Shown: positions 21,539-32,880, counted from the stretch's first letter. The stretch: 64,000 nt of DNA from Tretioscincus oriximinensis (GCA_022410635.1 JAJVDF010000957.1:85036-149035), one strand, 5' to 3'. Notes: generated by a model from the letters alone, not told the origin. Made by a program: numbers and translations.

Positions 21539-21785
21539 TTGGTCACTTTCGTTAGCGGAGTCTCCCCTTGGAAGTTTCCAATCTTTAGCCGGGCTCGTCC
21601 CACTACGATATGTTCAATTATTTTATTTATTTTAAACCGGATCTCCACGTGATGACTCTCACCCGCTTGGATCTCTGGAGATGGTTTTTTTACTCTTTTT
21701 TCCTTTTTTTAGGTCTATTTTACCAATTTTTGATCGGAGACCGGCCGGACGCGTCTGAGACTAAGGCTCACGCATGCGCAGTCCC
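21539..21785 (-). promoter_or_regulatory. L1 5' UTR / internal promoter region
   Basis: About 247 bp lie between the 5' TSD and the ORF1 start. It is more GC-rich than the body at its outer edge (GCATGCGCAGTCCCG at the terminus), as expected for an internal pol II promoter. No specific factor site can be assigned with confidence. Confidence 0.5.
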
Positions 21786-21802
21786 GCCTCTATTAATATT
21801 CT
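21786..21802 (-). repeat. L1 target-site duplication, 5' copy
   Basis: GCCTCTATTAATATTCT, identical to 15804-15820. Sequence after it (ATAGTTTGTAATAT) continues the interrupted LTR-like repeat. Confidence 0.9.
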
Positions 21803-22574
21803 ATAGTTTGTAATATTGAGAAGTTTATTTACTATTGCTTAAAGGTTACTGTTCCAGCCTGTAATTTCAATTTTTGCAGTTTGCTTTCTACTTTGCATTC
21901 TTGTCTAACCACTTATGCCACCTTTGTAAAACCCCACCCCAGCCCCTTTGTTTCAATAGTAACTTGGCTAATCCTTCATTTCCTCTTCTGGCTGTGTATG
22001 TGCAAAGTATTAGCTGAACAATGGCAGATGGTGTTCTACCGGCTGCCTGGTGTGGCACTGCAGCCAGGAAATGAAGCCTGAAGGGCCCCAGAACAAATGA
22101 ATGGGCTGGGCCAAGGACAGGATGTTTACAGAAGCAAGATGAGCCTGGGAAATGTTTTGTACCAGCTGACTGCCTGTAACTCCTCCTGGAAGGGAGGTTT
22201 TAAAAGACCAGGCCACCAACAATCTTGGTTGACTTCCTCCTGTTTTTTCCTGAAGTAAACCACACTTCCACCTGAGCCTCTTTGTCTGTGTGGTTATTTT
22301 TGCAACAGACTTCTAAACTTTCTGCTTTTCGTCTGCTCTCCTTATAGCAGACCCCCAGCCAGCCTGTGATCTTTCTAGCTCACAATCACAGCTGGCTCCC
22401 AAGTTCCTTAAAGGGACAGTTGTAGAAAGATCTAGGTACCAGATGCTTTCTACAGAAAGAGATAATAGTTGCAAATGTGTGAAACAAGAGGCAGTAAGGA
22501 AAAGACAACAGGTGACAAATGATGAGGTGATTTCAGGATCTGGAGGTATATGCAAACTTTCTAGTTAAGCCTAC

Positions 22575-23126
22575 CTCATTAGTTTTCCCAAAACGGACTG
22601 TGCGTCTGAAGAGCTGGGACTCGATGGCCAAGCACACCTCCCTGCATGTACCCAAGACCGTGGAACGTCCTACACTGAATTACTCTGCAATTGCTCGGAA
22701 GCAGGCATTTGTAGCAAGCCACCAGATTGTGATCGCTACCCTCTTCTCCACACTCAAGGGTCTCCTCATGATGAGTGTCCTGGTGCTCAAGGAAGGGACG
22801 CAGTTCATTTACCAAGAACAGAAAAGTGACACGGCTCATCCTGAAGTGCTCCTTCCATTTCTCATAGGACCACACTTCCATCACAAACTTTTCCCACCAT
22901 TGAGAAGTACAAGGGTAAACCCAGTAACAGCGATGCATTGGTGTCATCCCCAACAGAGATGGATCAGTGCATCCATCCTGGAGCCGATGAAGGAAAGCCA
23001 AGCGTCTCCTTATGTGTGCTTCATCCTCTTCCATGTCCATAAGGATCTGCCTCCAGCAGGCAGCACGGGAGGATCATCCTCTTCAAATAGCACATAATAG
23101 GCTACTAATGCAGGTGTGAGTGCCAT
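22575..23126 (-). pseudogene. Harbinger transposase exon 1 (broken)
   Basis: A possible start at 23126 opens MALTPALVAYYVLFEEDD. In another frame is the conserved helical N-terminus: MEEDEAHIRRRL, SQWWEKFVMEVWSYEKWKEHFRMSRVTFLFLV and ELRPFLEHQDT. A third frame continues with EKRVAITIWWLATNA...FSVGRSTV, the helix-turn-helix that precedes the nuclease. So there are at least two frameshifts (near 23050 and 22745) and one in-frame TAA after the AIAE residues. The exon ends with GAG followed by GTAGGC, a good donor (GT at 22574-22573), and joins exon 2 at 14675 in phase. These lesions show the transposase is dead. Confidence 0.75.
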
Positions 23127-23533
23127 GATAAGTGATACACAAAACCGATCTTCCACGCCATGGCAAGAGAAAAAGCAAAATGACGAAGCACATGCTCTGT
23201 AGCCACTCTGCAAAGAACAAAAACAAAGGATCAGAGCAGGTGTGCGTAAATAACAATTGCACATGTGCTAGCCTGCTTTTAAAAATAAGGGGAGGGGGGA
23301 AACAAAGGAACCAATCACCACAAGGCAAGATAGTAGAGGCAGGACTGAAAGAGGGAAATCACGGGCGATTGACGCGACAAGATCAATGCTCAACTGGCAC
23401 GAGACTCGCTATTTCCTGCGTGAACTGGTCCTTTTGCAGCGGAATATACAAGTTTGGTGTGACGGGATAAGCATTTGCTATACTCCGTAATATAGCTTTA
23501 TAGAGCTTTTTAGGGCAGCGTGTGAACAGGCCC

Positions 23534-24140
23534 TGAGTCGATTTTCATTTACCTGGTTTAATCCACTTTAGTTTGCACAGGCACGATAATACATGGTATG
23601 ACATGTGGGGATTTGTGTTTGTATCAAAGCTGGCTAAAGCTGGAAATAGAACATTGGACATTTGATTGTTATAGAAGAGAGGACTTTTCACTAGCATTGC
23701 AGACGCATTGCCCCTTAACGCACGCACAACTACAAAGCCAAAGTCCATCGTTCTGACTGTGTTACCATAATACGGGCTCGGAAGTGCTGCAGCATCGCTC
23801 TAAACTCACACCACAGGTTTCTGCTCCGCAGTTTGTGAAGAAATTGCATTATTACTACTGCTTTTTGTAATTTGCGCCACTTGTACATTGACAACAAAAA
23901 GCAAGCGGGGACTGGGGGCACTTTACTTTGACATTCCCGCCAGGCTCAGCAGCTTCCCTCTTCCCTGTGGAAAAACAGGTTTTCCCAGCCACTGCAGCCC
24001 GGTGAAAGAGCATTATTCTCACAGCAATCGGGACGTTAATGTGGAATGAATGCTCAGGGAACGCTCAGGTAAAATTAAGCCTTCCACTTTCATTTTGGAA
24101 CGATAAAATCCGTTTTCCATTCCCTTTTAAAATTCTAATG
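23534..24140. other. Moderate-GC sequence of unknown origin
   Basis: This region lies directly right of the Harbinger end and is less AT-rich than its surroundings. I see no recognisable protein motif in its small open frames. It may be another, unnamed repeat. Confidence 0.3.
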
Positions 24141-25020
24141 GGAATGCAGCTGAGGTAAAGTACCTGCTGTACTTGGAGAAAAAAATATTTTCACACCACT
24201 AAAGGTCCAAAGCTCTAACCTGGATTTTATCTGGCAAGACTACATAAGGTCCAATCAGAAGTCTCACTTTTCCCTCCTGAACTGCAATTTAAAGTGGGAC
24301 AATATGTGATTTGCTATAATTAATGGGAAACCTCCACAATGCATTGTTTCTCTTGAACAGTCTAGGGCCATTTTTGCAGATATCTGTTCTTTCATTCTAC
24401 AAATCATTTTTGATGTTCTGCTGCCTTCCCTGGTGTAACACTTTCTGAAAGTAGTAATGAGGCTGTCAACCACTTTTGTGACAACTGCTCTTTGCTTTGC
24501 TTTTAACAAAAATGAGTATGGATTTTCAAAGAAAAAATAAAAAGAAAGCAAAAAGGCAGAGTGAATAATGAAAGTACATTAAAGTTCAAGGGAGATTCTA
24601 ATAAGATAATTCCTTCCATGTAGACCATTTTCAGATTTGAAATCACAGGCTAAGAGTTTGCAGAGTAGAATTATGTATATTTATTTTCCTTTCATTTAAC
24701 TCATTTTTATAGCACCATTTATTAAGAATTCCAGGGCACTTCTCAATAAGATAATAAGAATCAATTCAGGATCAACATGCTGAAATTAACTGACTCTAGC
24801 AGAAGTCTAGGAACTTTTAGCACCTTTAGTTATAGTAGCTAAGATTTTGTTTGTACAAACTTAATATTGTGTGTTTAGGAATCGGTTCCAGTTCAAATAC
24901 GGTTGAGACCAGTACAAAGTAAGGTGTAAGAACTTTGATAAACATTTTGATGACGACGAGAATAGGAATAGGAATAGGAATAAGAATAAAAGGCATGTGG
25001 AAAAGTTCAACATTCTAAGG
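24141..25020. other. AT-rich noncoding with a small GAATAG repeat
   Basis: No gene is recognised. A short hexamer repeat (GAATAG)n lies at about 24959-24985. Confidence 0.35.
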
Positions 25021-25029
25021 TATAATAAC

Positions 25030-25080
25030 TAATGACAGGGCTCAGAACTTTGGCAGCCTCCAGAGACCAATGACAGGTGC
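25030..25080 (+). repeat. Isolated unit of the 42-bp minisatellite
   Basis: The unit GACAGGGCTCAGAACTTTGG followed by CAGCCTCCAGAGACCAATGA matches those at 25655-25846, separated from them by about 575 bp of different sequence. Confidence 0.65.
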
Positions 25081-25654
25081 CATGACAAGTCCTGTTTATC
25101 TTCAAAAGTGGAGCTGGAGTTAGTGCAACCTCCCATTCTGCTCACTTCCCCCTCTTCTCCCTCTCGAGATTTACAAGGAGTGGAATCCGAAGGAGAAGAC
25201 ATAAGTCAGCACAGCGTCAGAGGTATCTTGGAGACCCGACAAGATTTTGCGCATATCAGAAGATAAAAGGGCATGAAGTCATCATGCCTCACATCGGAGT
25301 GAGTGATTTAAGGGCTGTTCTCTTTACAGCTGGTGCTGAGAATCAATTGTTGCCTTAACTCAGCTGTGCTTGGAATCTCCGCACCATGTTTGACTTAGTT
25401 GATTTCTTTGTGCTTCTGACCCTGGAACTTTATTTGATGCCGATATTTCTCAATACCTCTGACCCTAGAACTGTTTGATGCTGATAGCTTCTTGCCTCCT
25501 CCTGACTTGGTTATTTAGGTCTTTATGGGCCCACAGTGCTAGTGTGGAGCGCTAGGCCTTTCGTAGTAGTGGTAGGGACACCTTGTCCCTCCCCCACTAT
25601 ACTGTTGCTCCTGTAGATATGGAAGCAGACGTTTATGTTTCTCGTGATGTGACA
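25081..25654. other. Unclassified insert between minisatellite units
   Basis: This 574-bp segment divides two stretches of the same minisatellite, which suggests it is an insertion. It contains repeated phrases such as CTGACCCTGGAACT and CTGACCCTAGAACTG, each followed by TTTGATGC. I see no TIR or TSD and cannot classify it; an LTR fragment is possible. Confidence 0.3.
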
Positions 25655-25846
25655 GACAACAGTACTCAGAACTTTGGCCGCCTCTGGAGACCAATGAGAG
25701 GGCTTGTAGCTCTGGCACATCCAGAGATCAGTGACAGGGCTCAGAACTTTGGCAGCCCCCAGAAATCAATGATCAAGCTTGGAACTTTGGCAGCCTCCAG
25801 AGACCAATGGCAGGGCTCGAACTTGGCAGCCTCCAGAGTCCTGGGT
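25655..25846 (+). repeat. Minisatellite, about 42-bp unit
   Basis: Four to five degenerate units share CAGAACTTTGGCAGCCTCCA followed by GAGACCAATG. Later units carry small deletions. It is not coding. Confidence 0.7.
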
Positions 25847-26050
25847 TAGAAACTAGCTAAAAGACAGAATACAGAGGGAAGATGCAAGAGTTGGAATACC
25901 CCAGAGTTCAGTACTGTGACCAGTACTAGGAGTGAAAGGAAAGGAAAATAAAACAAAAGAAGGAACAAAGAAGCAGCAAGTGAAAGGGCCAGGGGAGGGA
26001 GTGGGTGGAGATATTGATAGGAGCAAGGGAGATGAAGTATTACTATAATG

Positions 26051-26051
26051 N
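26051..26051. other. Ambiguous base
   Basis: A single N in otherwise continuous sequence; other isolated Ns are at 35388, 37003 (inside a T-run/G-run boundary) and 39384 (inside the second L1). Confidence 0.9.
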
Positions 26052-26344
26052 AGTGGGCTAATTCCAGTAGTAAGAATAATCAATATGAAGAAGTTGGAAC
26101 TAGTAACATATTTTGAAGACAATCTGATTGTAGATAATTATTTCCTCCTGTTGAAAATAGCAGATTTGATACGTGTTCCTTGCCGCCACAGCCATGCACA
26201 CACCAGACCAAGTGCTGTGTGGATGCATTACTACTTGATCTAGAACAGAGAGCATTAGTACAAACATAATACAGATTACTGCAATTTACCATTAGAGGAC
26301 TCTCAGTATAGATCTGATCTGAATTACCAGTAGTTCCATGCAGA

Positions 26345-26620
26345 TGATATGCACTAGGAGAAGATTAAAAGGAGGAAGAGGAGGAGAAGGAATTGTTTTT
26401 TATACACCATTTTCTCATCCTGAAGAAACTCAATGTGACATATACTCTTCTGTTATTCTCTTAACAACAGATCACTTGTGAAGTAGACAAGACTGAACAA
26501 GTTTCAAATAATTGTGAATAGGCCAAGGTTACTCAGCTGGCTTCTTGGATGAAGGCAGAATCAAACCAGAAGCCTACCCGATAAGAGTTGCACTCTAACT
26601 ACAATTCTAGACTGGATCTC
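26345..26620 (-). mobile_element. Old tRNA-derived SINE
   Basis: On the minus strand it has a TAGTTAGAGTGCAACTCT head, a B-box-like GGTTTGATTC, an AGCCAGCTGAGTAACCTTGG body and an AAATGGTGTATAAAAAAC tail before a (TCC)n-rich end. The layout matches the reptilian SINE at 48118, strongly diverged. Confidence 0.6.
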
Positions 26621-29440
26621 AGTTCATGAACTTCATAAATCATATTATTAGGTACAGTATATATGCTTAAAGACATTAGTTCACATAATATACACTTTAG
26701 TATAATGTTAAAATATTAATGTTCAAAGAAGAGGGATTTTAACAGCCAAATTATGTTTATTTCTTCCCAACATGTATTCCTAGCTCTTTGTGAATGTATG
26801 GATTACAGAACTCATTATATTGTTACTATAGATATAGCATTTCCTTATTTTTAAACACACAGAATAAATATACTTAGTACCAACCATCTACATACTATCT
26901 GTAGAAGTTAAATTTCAAGCAATTTAATGCATTTTAAATGTGTAATATGTGAAGAGAATGCCCAATGGTGCCCTTCTAGGTGAAAATTCATTTTATAGTA
27001 GTTTTAGGCATAGGAAGTTCAAGTATGACCTTATGGGATCATGATATGGGGAATAAAAAATACCATTTTAGTGGCAACAGAATTTCATTTCTTTCCAAGA
27101 TATAGGTCATTTTATATTATTTTACAGATTTTTGTTCCTTTCAGAATTAGAAATATCCTTGGTGAACTGAAAAGGGCAAAATAATAAAAGGAGCTGGTGT
27201 GTGCAATGAGTCCCATAAGAATTAATTTTCTGCTGGACATAACGGCATATAAACTGAAATGTTGAAAGTTTTAAAGTAAAGAGGGGAATGTGTCCTCCAG
27301 AAAAGACCCCTACAAAGTCCTCACAGTCCAGAAGAACCCAAAGGTCCTATGCAGACACACATACAGTTGTCAAAAAATAATTGATATAAATGGGAACAAA
27401 ATAGATGATAAAGAAGAGGTGCTAGAAAAAGCTCGTGTCTTTTCTGCAATCTTTGCAGAATTTTTAAACATATTTACTTTGGCTGCCACTTCATATCAAT
27501 AAAACATAACAAACCTTTGAAGGAAAAAATGCATTTCCTTTTTGAAATGCAATATGAAACAGGTAACACTTTTTTTACTATTTACACAATGCCATCATGA
27601 TTGCTGTTCTCTTTGAGCCTAGTGGCTTGATGATAAATTCCATATAAGCACAGTAACTTGGGGGATGAAAATGGACTATTGATATAGGTGGTTGTATATT
27701 ATATGATTATGCATATAATTTTTGATCTTCGAAAAAATATGTGTTATGTGATGGTAATAATGGCAAAATATTTCTGGGACTCCTTTGTGAATTTTCAGTT
27801 TTCATTCACAATCATAGAAAACAGGTAGGGGGAAAACATTTGAAGTGTCTGAAAAGAAAATGCATATATGTCATAAAAATAGGTAGAAATTGAATACACT
27901 AAGCATCTAGGATGCAGTTTTCACAAAATATACATTTGAGTGAACTTTTTAAAGTCTCTAGTACTGTTTTCAGCAGATCTTTTGCTTTTATACACAAAAC
28001 AATTTTGTACCAGCAATTGTTCACCTACAAGTGAGGAAAAAGGGAGGAGATCTTAAAGGAAGCATAGTCACAGCACATATGAACTATACAGAGTTTTGCA
28101 GTCGCAGCAGACATTTATAGAAACGGATTCAATAAGATACACCTAATTTCCATTTCTTATGGTTTATTTATTTTATTTTATTAAAGAGGGAGAGGATAAG
28201 ATCAAATTAATGCACATTTCTAGTCTTTTCACTACAATACCATGAATTTTCCTGAAATGGTTCCCTATTTCCTTAGCCGTATGAGGCTATTAAGAACCAC
28301 AGTCATCACTCACAGACATAGATATCATTACCCTGGGCCATTTTCATTGCTTTAATGTGAATTTATTCAGAAGGTTTCTAAAGAAATATTAAAAATGTCA
28401 GCACTACTAAATACATTGGGTATTGCAGTAGGTGCATGAATATATTTGAAAAGGTTAGACTGAAGGTGGGGCAGTGAAAAGTTATTAAAAGGGTATTCTG
28501 ATCAGAATAACGGAAGGTGAGAATATGTTTGAATAGCTGAGAGAAATGTTGATTCAAAATTGTCTGTGCCGCTTTGTCAAAGTTTAAGTCAGTTATTCCT
28601 TTAACAACAGGAGTCAGTAGTTTAATTCAATCTCATGTAGGTGCTCTCCTTGGTAGATAATTGCCTGTTTTCTGCACATGGGCATCAATCAATGAAAGAT
28701 ATATCAGAGCCCTAAATGGATCACCCAGCTCAGCTTAACACTTTTGAGACACAAAAAACTAAGTGGTATAATAAGGTTGATAGCAAGTGCAATTACAGGA
28801 GTAAACACTCAGTGAAATGCATGTGGAGATTACATGGAAGTTCCATTAACTTGAAGGGTTGCACTGTTACTAAACTCAGCAGTGGATTTTGGAATTCTTC
28901 TGTTGTAAAAAATATAATATAGTATTGTATTAAAAAGGCCACTCCCAGTAAAATGGGAAACAGGACATAGGAAATCAACACTGAAGCATTTGATCTGAGG
29001 CAGGGCTGAAAATGGCAATGAACTGAAACAACTTCACATGTCAAGGAAGAATCATATGCATCTATTATATCTGGTATCTTGTCTGAAGATTACTGGCCAG
29101 AAATCAGATGGTAGACAAAAAGTGGGAAGCATATAGAAGTTCAGTCTATACTCAATGTAAAGGAAGGAAAAATCTGTGTGCTTCCAAATGCTGTTGATTT
29201 TCATTTTTCTTATACCCAGCCATCAAACCTAATAATCCAACCTTATGAATCATGTGCATGGAATATCTCACTTGACAGAAACTAACAGGATAATAAAGGT
29301 ATGAATTACACAAAATAAAAATGATACCTTAGATAATCAGGGTATCCCCAAATAAACAGGTGCTGTATGGATGAAGCATTTGTTAGGAGAAGTCAAGGAA
29401 AGAGAGAACAGGCACCTTTAATTATACACTTTTAAGTACA
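26621..29440. other. AT-rich noncoding, almost no recognisable content
   Basis: The only hint of coding is 27290-27460 (listed separately). No other domain, TIR or long repeat was seen. Confidence 0.35.
27290..27460 (+). pseudogene. Possible CR1-like reverse transcriptase fragment
   Basis: The frame contains QKNPKVLCRHTYS and then IDINGNKIDDKEEVLEKARV followed by FSAIFAEF. This pattern resembles the region before the reverse transcriptase domain in CR1 and related LINEs (NPK-x-FWKY, then DENG, DD-x-EKA, FF-x-SVF). It is short and has no catalytic motif. Confidence 0.35.
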
Positions 29441-29448
29441 GTTTGGCA

Positions 29449-29838
29449 TAGGGCTGCCATATTTTGACAGCCCAAAACCGGGATGCGGGTGGGATGGGGA
29501 TGCGTGTGTATGCGTGTATGTGTACGTGTGCGTAGCTGCTCCTCTACTGGAGACGGGGTTTCGCGCCTGCTATCAGGCAAAGCGCGCCAACTCACCTCCA
29601 GCAGAGGAAAAATGCTTGGGTTTGAGACAGGAGAACAGAAGACCCGGGAAGCATTGCTCGGGCTGCAGCCGTCAGCTCTGATGGCTCCTTTGCCTTTAAA
29701 ATCCTGCATTTTTGTATTCCCTGATGCAGCATCGGGGAAGGTAAAATTCTGGGATTTTCTCTTAAAACCTGGAGGGGACTATATTTTAGTCCCCAAAGCC
29801 AGGATTGTCCCGGCTTCCTGGGATGTATGGCATCCTTA
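29449..29838. mobile_element. Non-autonomous hAT element, second copy
   Basis: The left end TAGGGCTGCCATA and right end TATGGCATCCTTA are imperfect complements, flanked by a perfect 8-bp TSD, GTTTGGCA (29441-29448 and 29839-29846). The interior shares GGAGGGGACTATATTTTAGT and the GATGCAGCATCGGGGAA block with the element at 3732. It is shorter (390 bp), has fewer CpGs and lacks the large hairpin arms. More decayed, hence probably older. Confidence 0.85.
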
Positions 29839-29846
29839 GTTTGGCA

Positions 29847-31836
29847 TAATTCTTCAAATACCATATATGATATTAGAAGAAATAAATAAAATAAAGCTTC
29901 ACTTGATGTTAACAAAAGTATGGCAGTATTTTTACCTCTTATTGTTGCAACATGGTGAGGAACAAGCATTTGTGCTACTGGGACATATTAATCAGATGTC
30001 AGTTCGTTTTTGAGCTTACCTTGCTGAATCTTTACTGATAAATTCAGATTTGCCTGGTCTGGATTAGCTATTATAGCATGCATGTACATTAAGTAAGTTG
30101 AGAATCATTAACAAAATAGGCAAAGAAATATAAATTATCGGTTATTTTTTCAATGTAAATACCAATCAATTATTAATATGATTTTTCTTCTTGTTTACTT
30201 TCTCCTTGTATCAAATGCAATAATGGAATATTGACATTATCCACCGTGACTGGGGAGGGGGTAAAATAAGCAGAAGAACAAAAGGACTGTATTATATGGA
30301 AAAGTGGAGATGTTCTCTGCATATGTAAAACTTTCAATAAAAAGAAAGGAAGAAAGCATGTGCATAAGTAAGAAAGGAGAACAAAAGTATTATTCACCTT
30401 CTTGTTTCTTCCTTTTAATTAAGAATTTGTTCCAATTCCTTTCTTTTTTTAATCACAGATTTTGAAATTGTGTCTTAGATCTGCTGTCCCTATTCACCTA
30501 TCTTTCACATACAAACCACCAAATTAGCTTTAATGTGACTATTTCAAAAAATAAAAAAGTAGCAAGACTGTTCTCCCTGTTGTTCACTTACTGTCACTAT
30601 GAGGATATAATTTACATGCAACTGCCTATGAAAAATAGGACCATCATATATAAAGATGCTTCTAAAAATTGAACTTAAAGAAATCATCATTGTCATCCAC
30701 AAGTTCTGGACCTAAAGCCTGCACTTTAGGTCTCAAAAATGGCAGTAAAGCCTTGGGTAAAAGATTGTATAATTCATGCAAAGGAAACAGCATTTGTAAT
30801 AGATATTTTTATACTGGGTAAGAGCTATGAATATAAATAATGGCCTGAAATTGTTTGTTGGGTACAACATAAAGCCACATTCAATTTCTAAACAGTACCT
30901 TCTTGAAGGCTGAATAATGTACAGTTACAATAGTACCATTGTGTCTTATAGGAAAAGCCCAGCAGTGACCTTGAATTCACAAACGGTGTTTGTTTCTGAA
31001 ATGATTTCTGGGAGTACAGAGGATAGGTGATTACTTATTTTCTCCAACAGTCTCCCAGCATACTAGGATAAAACAGGAAGCAACAGCAAAAGGATAAAAA
31101 TATTATCCTTTTGTTTTGCAAAATTAAAACTTTTTATGGTTAGAGAAAATAAAGGGCCACTCAGGCTTATAATTTTAGTTGAAATCTGTTTGGTTGAAGT
31201 GTCTGCTCCCATGACAATCTGGATTAAGATGCCATTTAATACAGATGATTGGGAAACCAGTGGATTTAGCCCGTTGTGTTAAAGTAATGCAATGCTGGAA
31301 TCTTGCCTCTCCTCCACCTTGTTCCCCTCCATGCCTCCAGCCACTCCCTCCCAGGGGTAGCTGTGGGGCAAGGAACGAAAGAGCAGTGTAGGAAGTGTGT
31401 GCACGTGTGATCGGAGGGGGCAAGGGAGGAAGGGGGTCAGGCAGTGTGTGTGTAAGAGAGAGAAGGGGCAAGGGAAGGAGGAGAGGGAGGAAATTTGTGT
31501 GTTTGTATGTGTGTGAAAGGAGGGAGAAGGGAGAGAATGTGTTTGTGAGTATGAAGGGAAGGGGCAAGGAGGGAGGGGGGAGGAAGTGTATGTAGGGTGG
31601 GAGGAGGGGGGAGAGGGCCCTGGCACCTCTGTGGGGCCATCTGCATCTTCCCCTCCTCAGCTTGGCCTCATTAAGCCAAAGCAAGGAGGGGATGTGATGA
31701 CATACAGATGCAGCGTAACTTCTGTGGGGGCAGGGGCAGTGCCCAACAGAGCATGGAGGAGGGGAAGGCATTTTCAGTTTTTGTGATTCGTGCAAAAACT
31801 CCGTCTATCCCCCATTTTGTTTCCTCTGTCTCCAGC
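29847..31836. other. Noncoding, with G-rich purine tract at 31385-31620
   Basis: No gene is recognised. About 31385-31620 is a strongly purine-biased GGGAGGA/GTGTGT-rich stretch that produces long open frames on both strands by composition alone. Confidence 0.35.
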
Positions 31837-31912
31837 GGTGGTTAATCCAATCAGACAGTGAGGGAGATGGGATTTACAGCCCCCTCGCTATCTGATTGGA
31901 CTAACTAGCACC
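31837..31912. repeat. Palindrome with CCAAT motifs in both arms
   Basis: GGTGGTTAATCCAATCAGAC on the left pairs with TCTGATTGGACTAACTAGCA on the right, with GAGGG and CCCTC extending the stem inward. The stem is imperfect, roughly 28 bp per arm. It could be a foldback MITE remnant or a promoter-like CCAAT pair in an inverted arrangement. Confidence 0.55.
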
Positions 31913-32880
31913 ATTGCCTATTGAATTATAACAGCCAATGGGTGACAGTTTAGAGGCTCTTCTTGGCAAAATGCCTCTTACTTAGATCTCAGCTGTTTAC
32001 ATCAATTACTACAACTTATGGAACATTGCTGCAGCTGTGTCTACACATATTGTTGAAAGTGTTGACCACTTTCTGACAAAAATTCTGCTAAAATAAATGG
32101 AGGGTATTGGATACCCATTCACTATGGCTGCAATTACTTTCAAACAAGAGAGATTAGGCACCTGTTTCTCTGCTGCTGAAGTAACTATTGGTTAGGGGTG
32201 GTTCTGTACACCTTCCTACTGTATGTTGCAATTGCTAAATAAAAAAGGGGTAATCTAATATGAAATCTTCTGTGGATTATTTGTTTCCTCCACTCAAAAC
32301 CGTGGTTGAAACCATATAATTGTTTCCAGTTGTCAGAATATCAAACTGAAAAGAAAACAATCTGCTTATTTTCAGAGTTGCATTTTCTGTGTAACTGAAA
32401 CTAAGGTTATGCAAAGTGACAGCAAGAAAGTGTCATAGGTAGGTCCATATTGTAGCAAAAGTGAGGTACTAGCAAAAAATATTTTCATGTTTGCTTTTTC
32501 CAGCTCTGTGGGGAATGTGCTTCTATGATCCCTTCCTACCTTCACATGTGGGATTATGGCCTGATTGTGCAGAGTCTTTGAATGTTTCCATGTCACTATT
32601 ATCACACTGTGCAGATCATAACACAGAAATGTTACTTGCAGCAAAATTCTTCCTTTGACCAAGTGACACTAGAGAACACTCGACAGGAGAAGGTATTAAT
32701 ATGAGGGTATTAGACATTGCAAAAGTGAATGTATTAGATAAAGGGAGTTTGGAAAATAATTTAAAAGGTAGCATATTTATTTGAATGACAGAAAAGGTAC
32801 AGCTGCATTGATTACATATTAACTAAAAATGTCTGTCAAATAAAAGGACACGACTGAAGAGAATATGGTTATCAGAGTAT

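Larger units (their letters stand above)
15821..21785 (-). mobile_element. Full-length L1 retrotransposon
   Basis: The element is 5965 bp, bounded by a perfect 17-bp TSD, with a short poly(A) at the 3' end (15821-15829 on the plus strand). From 5' to 3' on the minus strand it has a 5' UTR of about 247 bp, ORF1 (21538-20588), an unusually long AT-rich inter-ORF spacer of about 830 bp (20587-19760), and ORF2 in two main pieces (19759-18617 and 18620-16269) plus a frameshifted end at 16012. The intact TSD and full length suggest a fairly young insertion; ORF2 frameshifts make it inactive as assembled. Confidence 0.92.
15769..22307 (+). mobile_element. LTR-like repeat (about 557 bp) split by an L1
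   Basis: The ends are TGTTGCA (15769) and TGCAACA (to 22307). With the L1 and one TSD removed the element is about 557 bp. The right part has a TAAACC polyadenylation-like region followed by a TGTCTGTGTGGTTATTTTTGCAACA end, typical of R-U5 in LTR elements. A second copy lies at 38480-38975, showing that it is interspersed. I see no TSD next to either end, so the boundaries and the LTR label are uncertain. It sits in the Harbinger intron. Confidence 0.5.
11922..23533 (-). mobile_element. PIF/Harbinger transposon, interrupted by nested elements
   Basis: The left end reads GGGTGCGTTCACATGACTA and the right end, reverse complemented, GGGCCTGTTCACACGCTGC, an imperfect terminal inverted repeat. 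TGA lies on both sides (11919-11921 and 23534-23536), matching the 3-bp TSD expected for PIF/Harbinger. Inside, on the minus strand, is a two-exon DDE transposase. On the plus strand is a short SANT/Myb-like remnant, the second gene expected in this superfamily. Sequence near both ends recurs in the smaller element at 56859-57364. Removing the later insertions leaves roughly 4-5 kb, a normal autonomous size. Confidence 0.75.

Noticed and set aside
25655..25846. CRISPR-like array
   Set aside because: Units are directly adjacent with no spacers and the setting is a vertebrate genome.
31175..31795. 206-codon Pro/Leu/His-rich open frame
   Set aside because: Low-complexity GGGAGGA/GTGT tract; overlapping frames exist on both strands without motifs.
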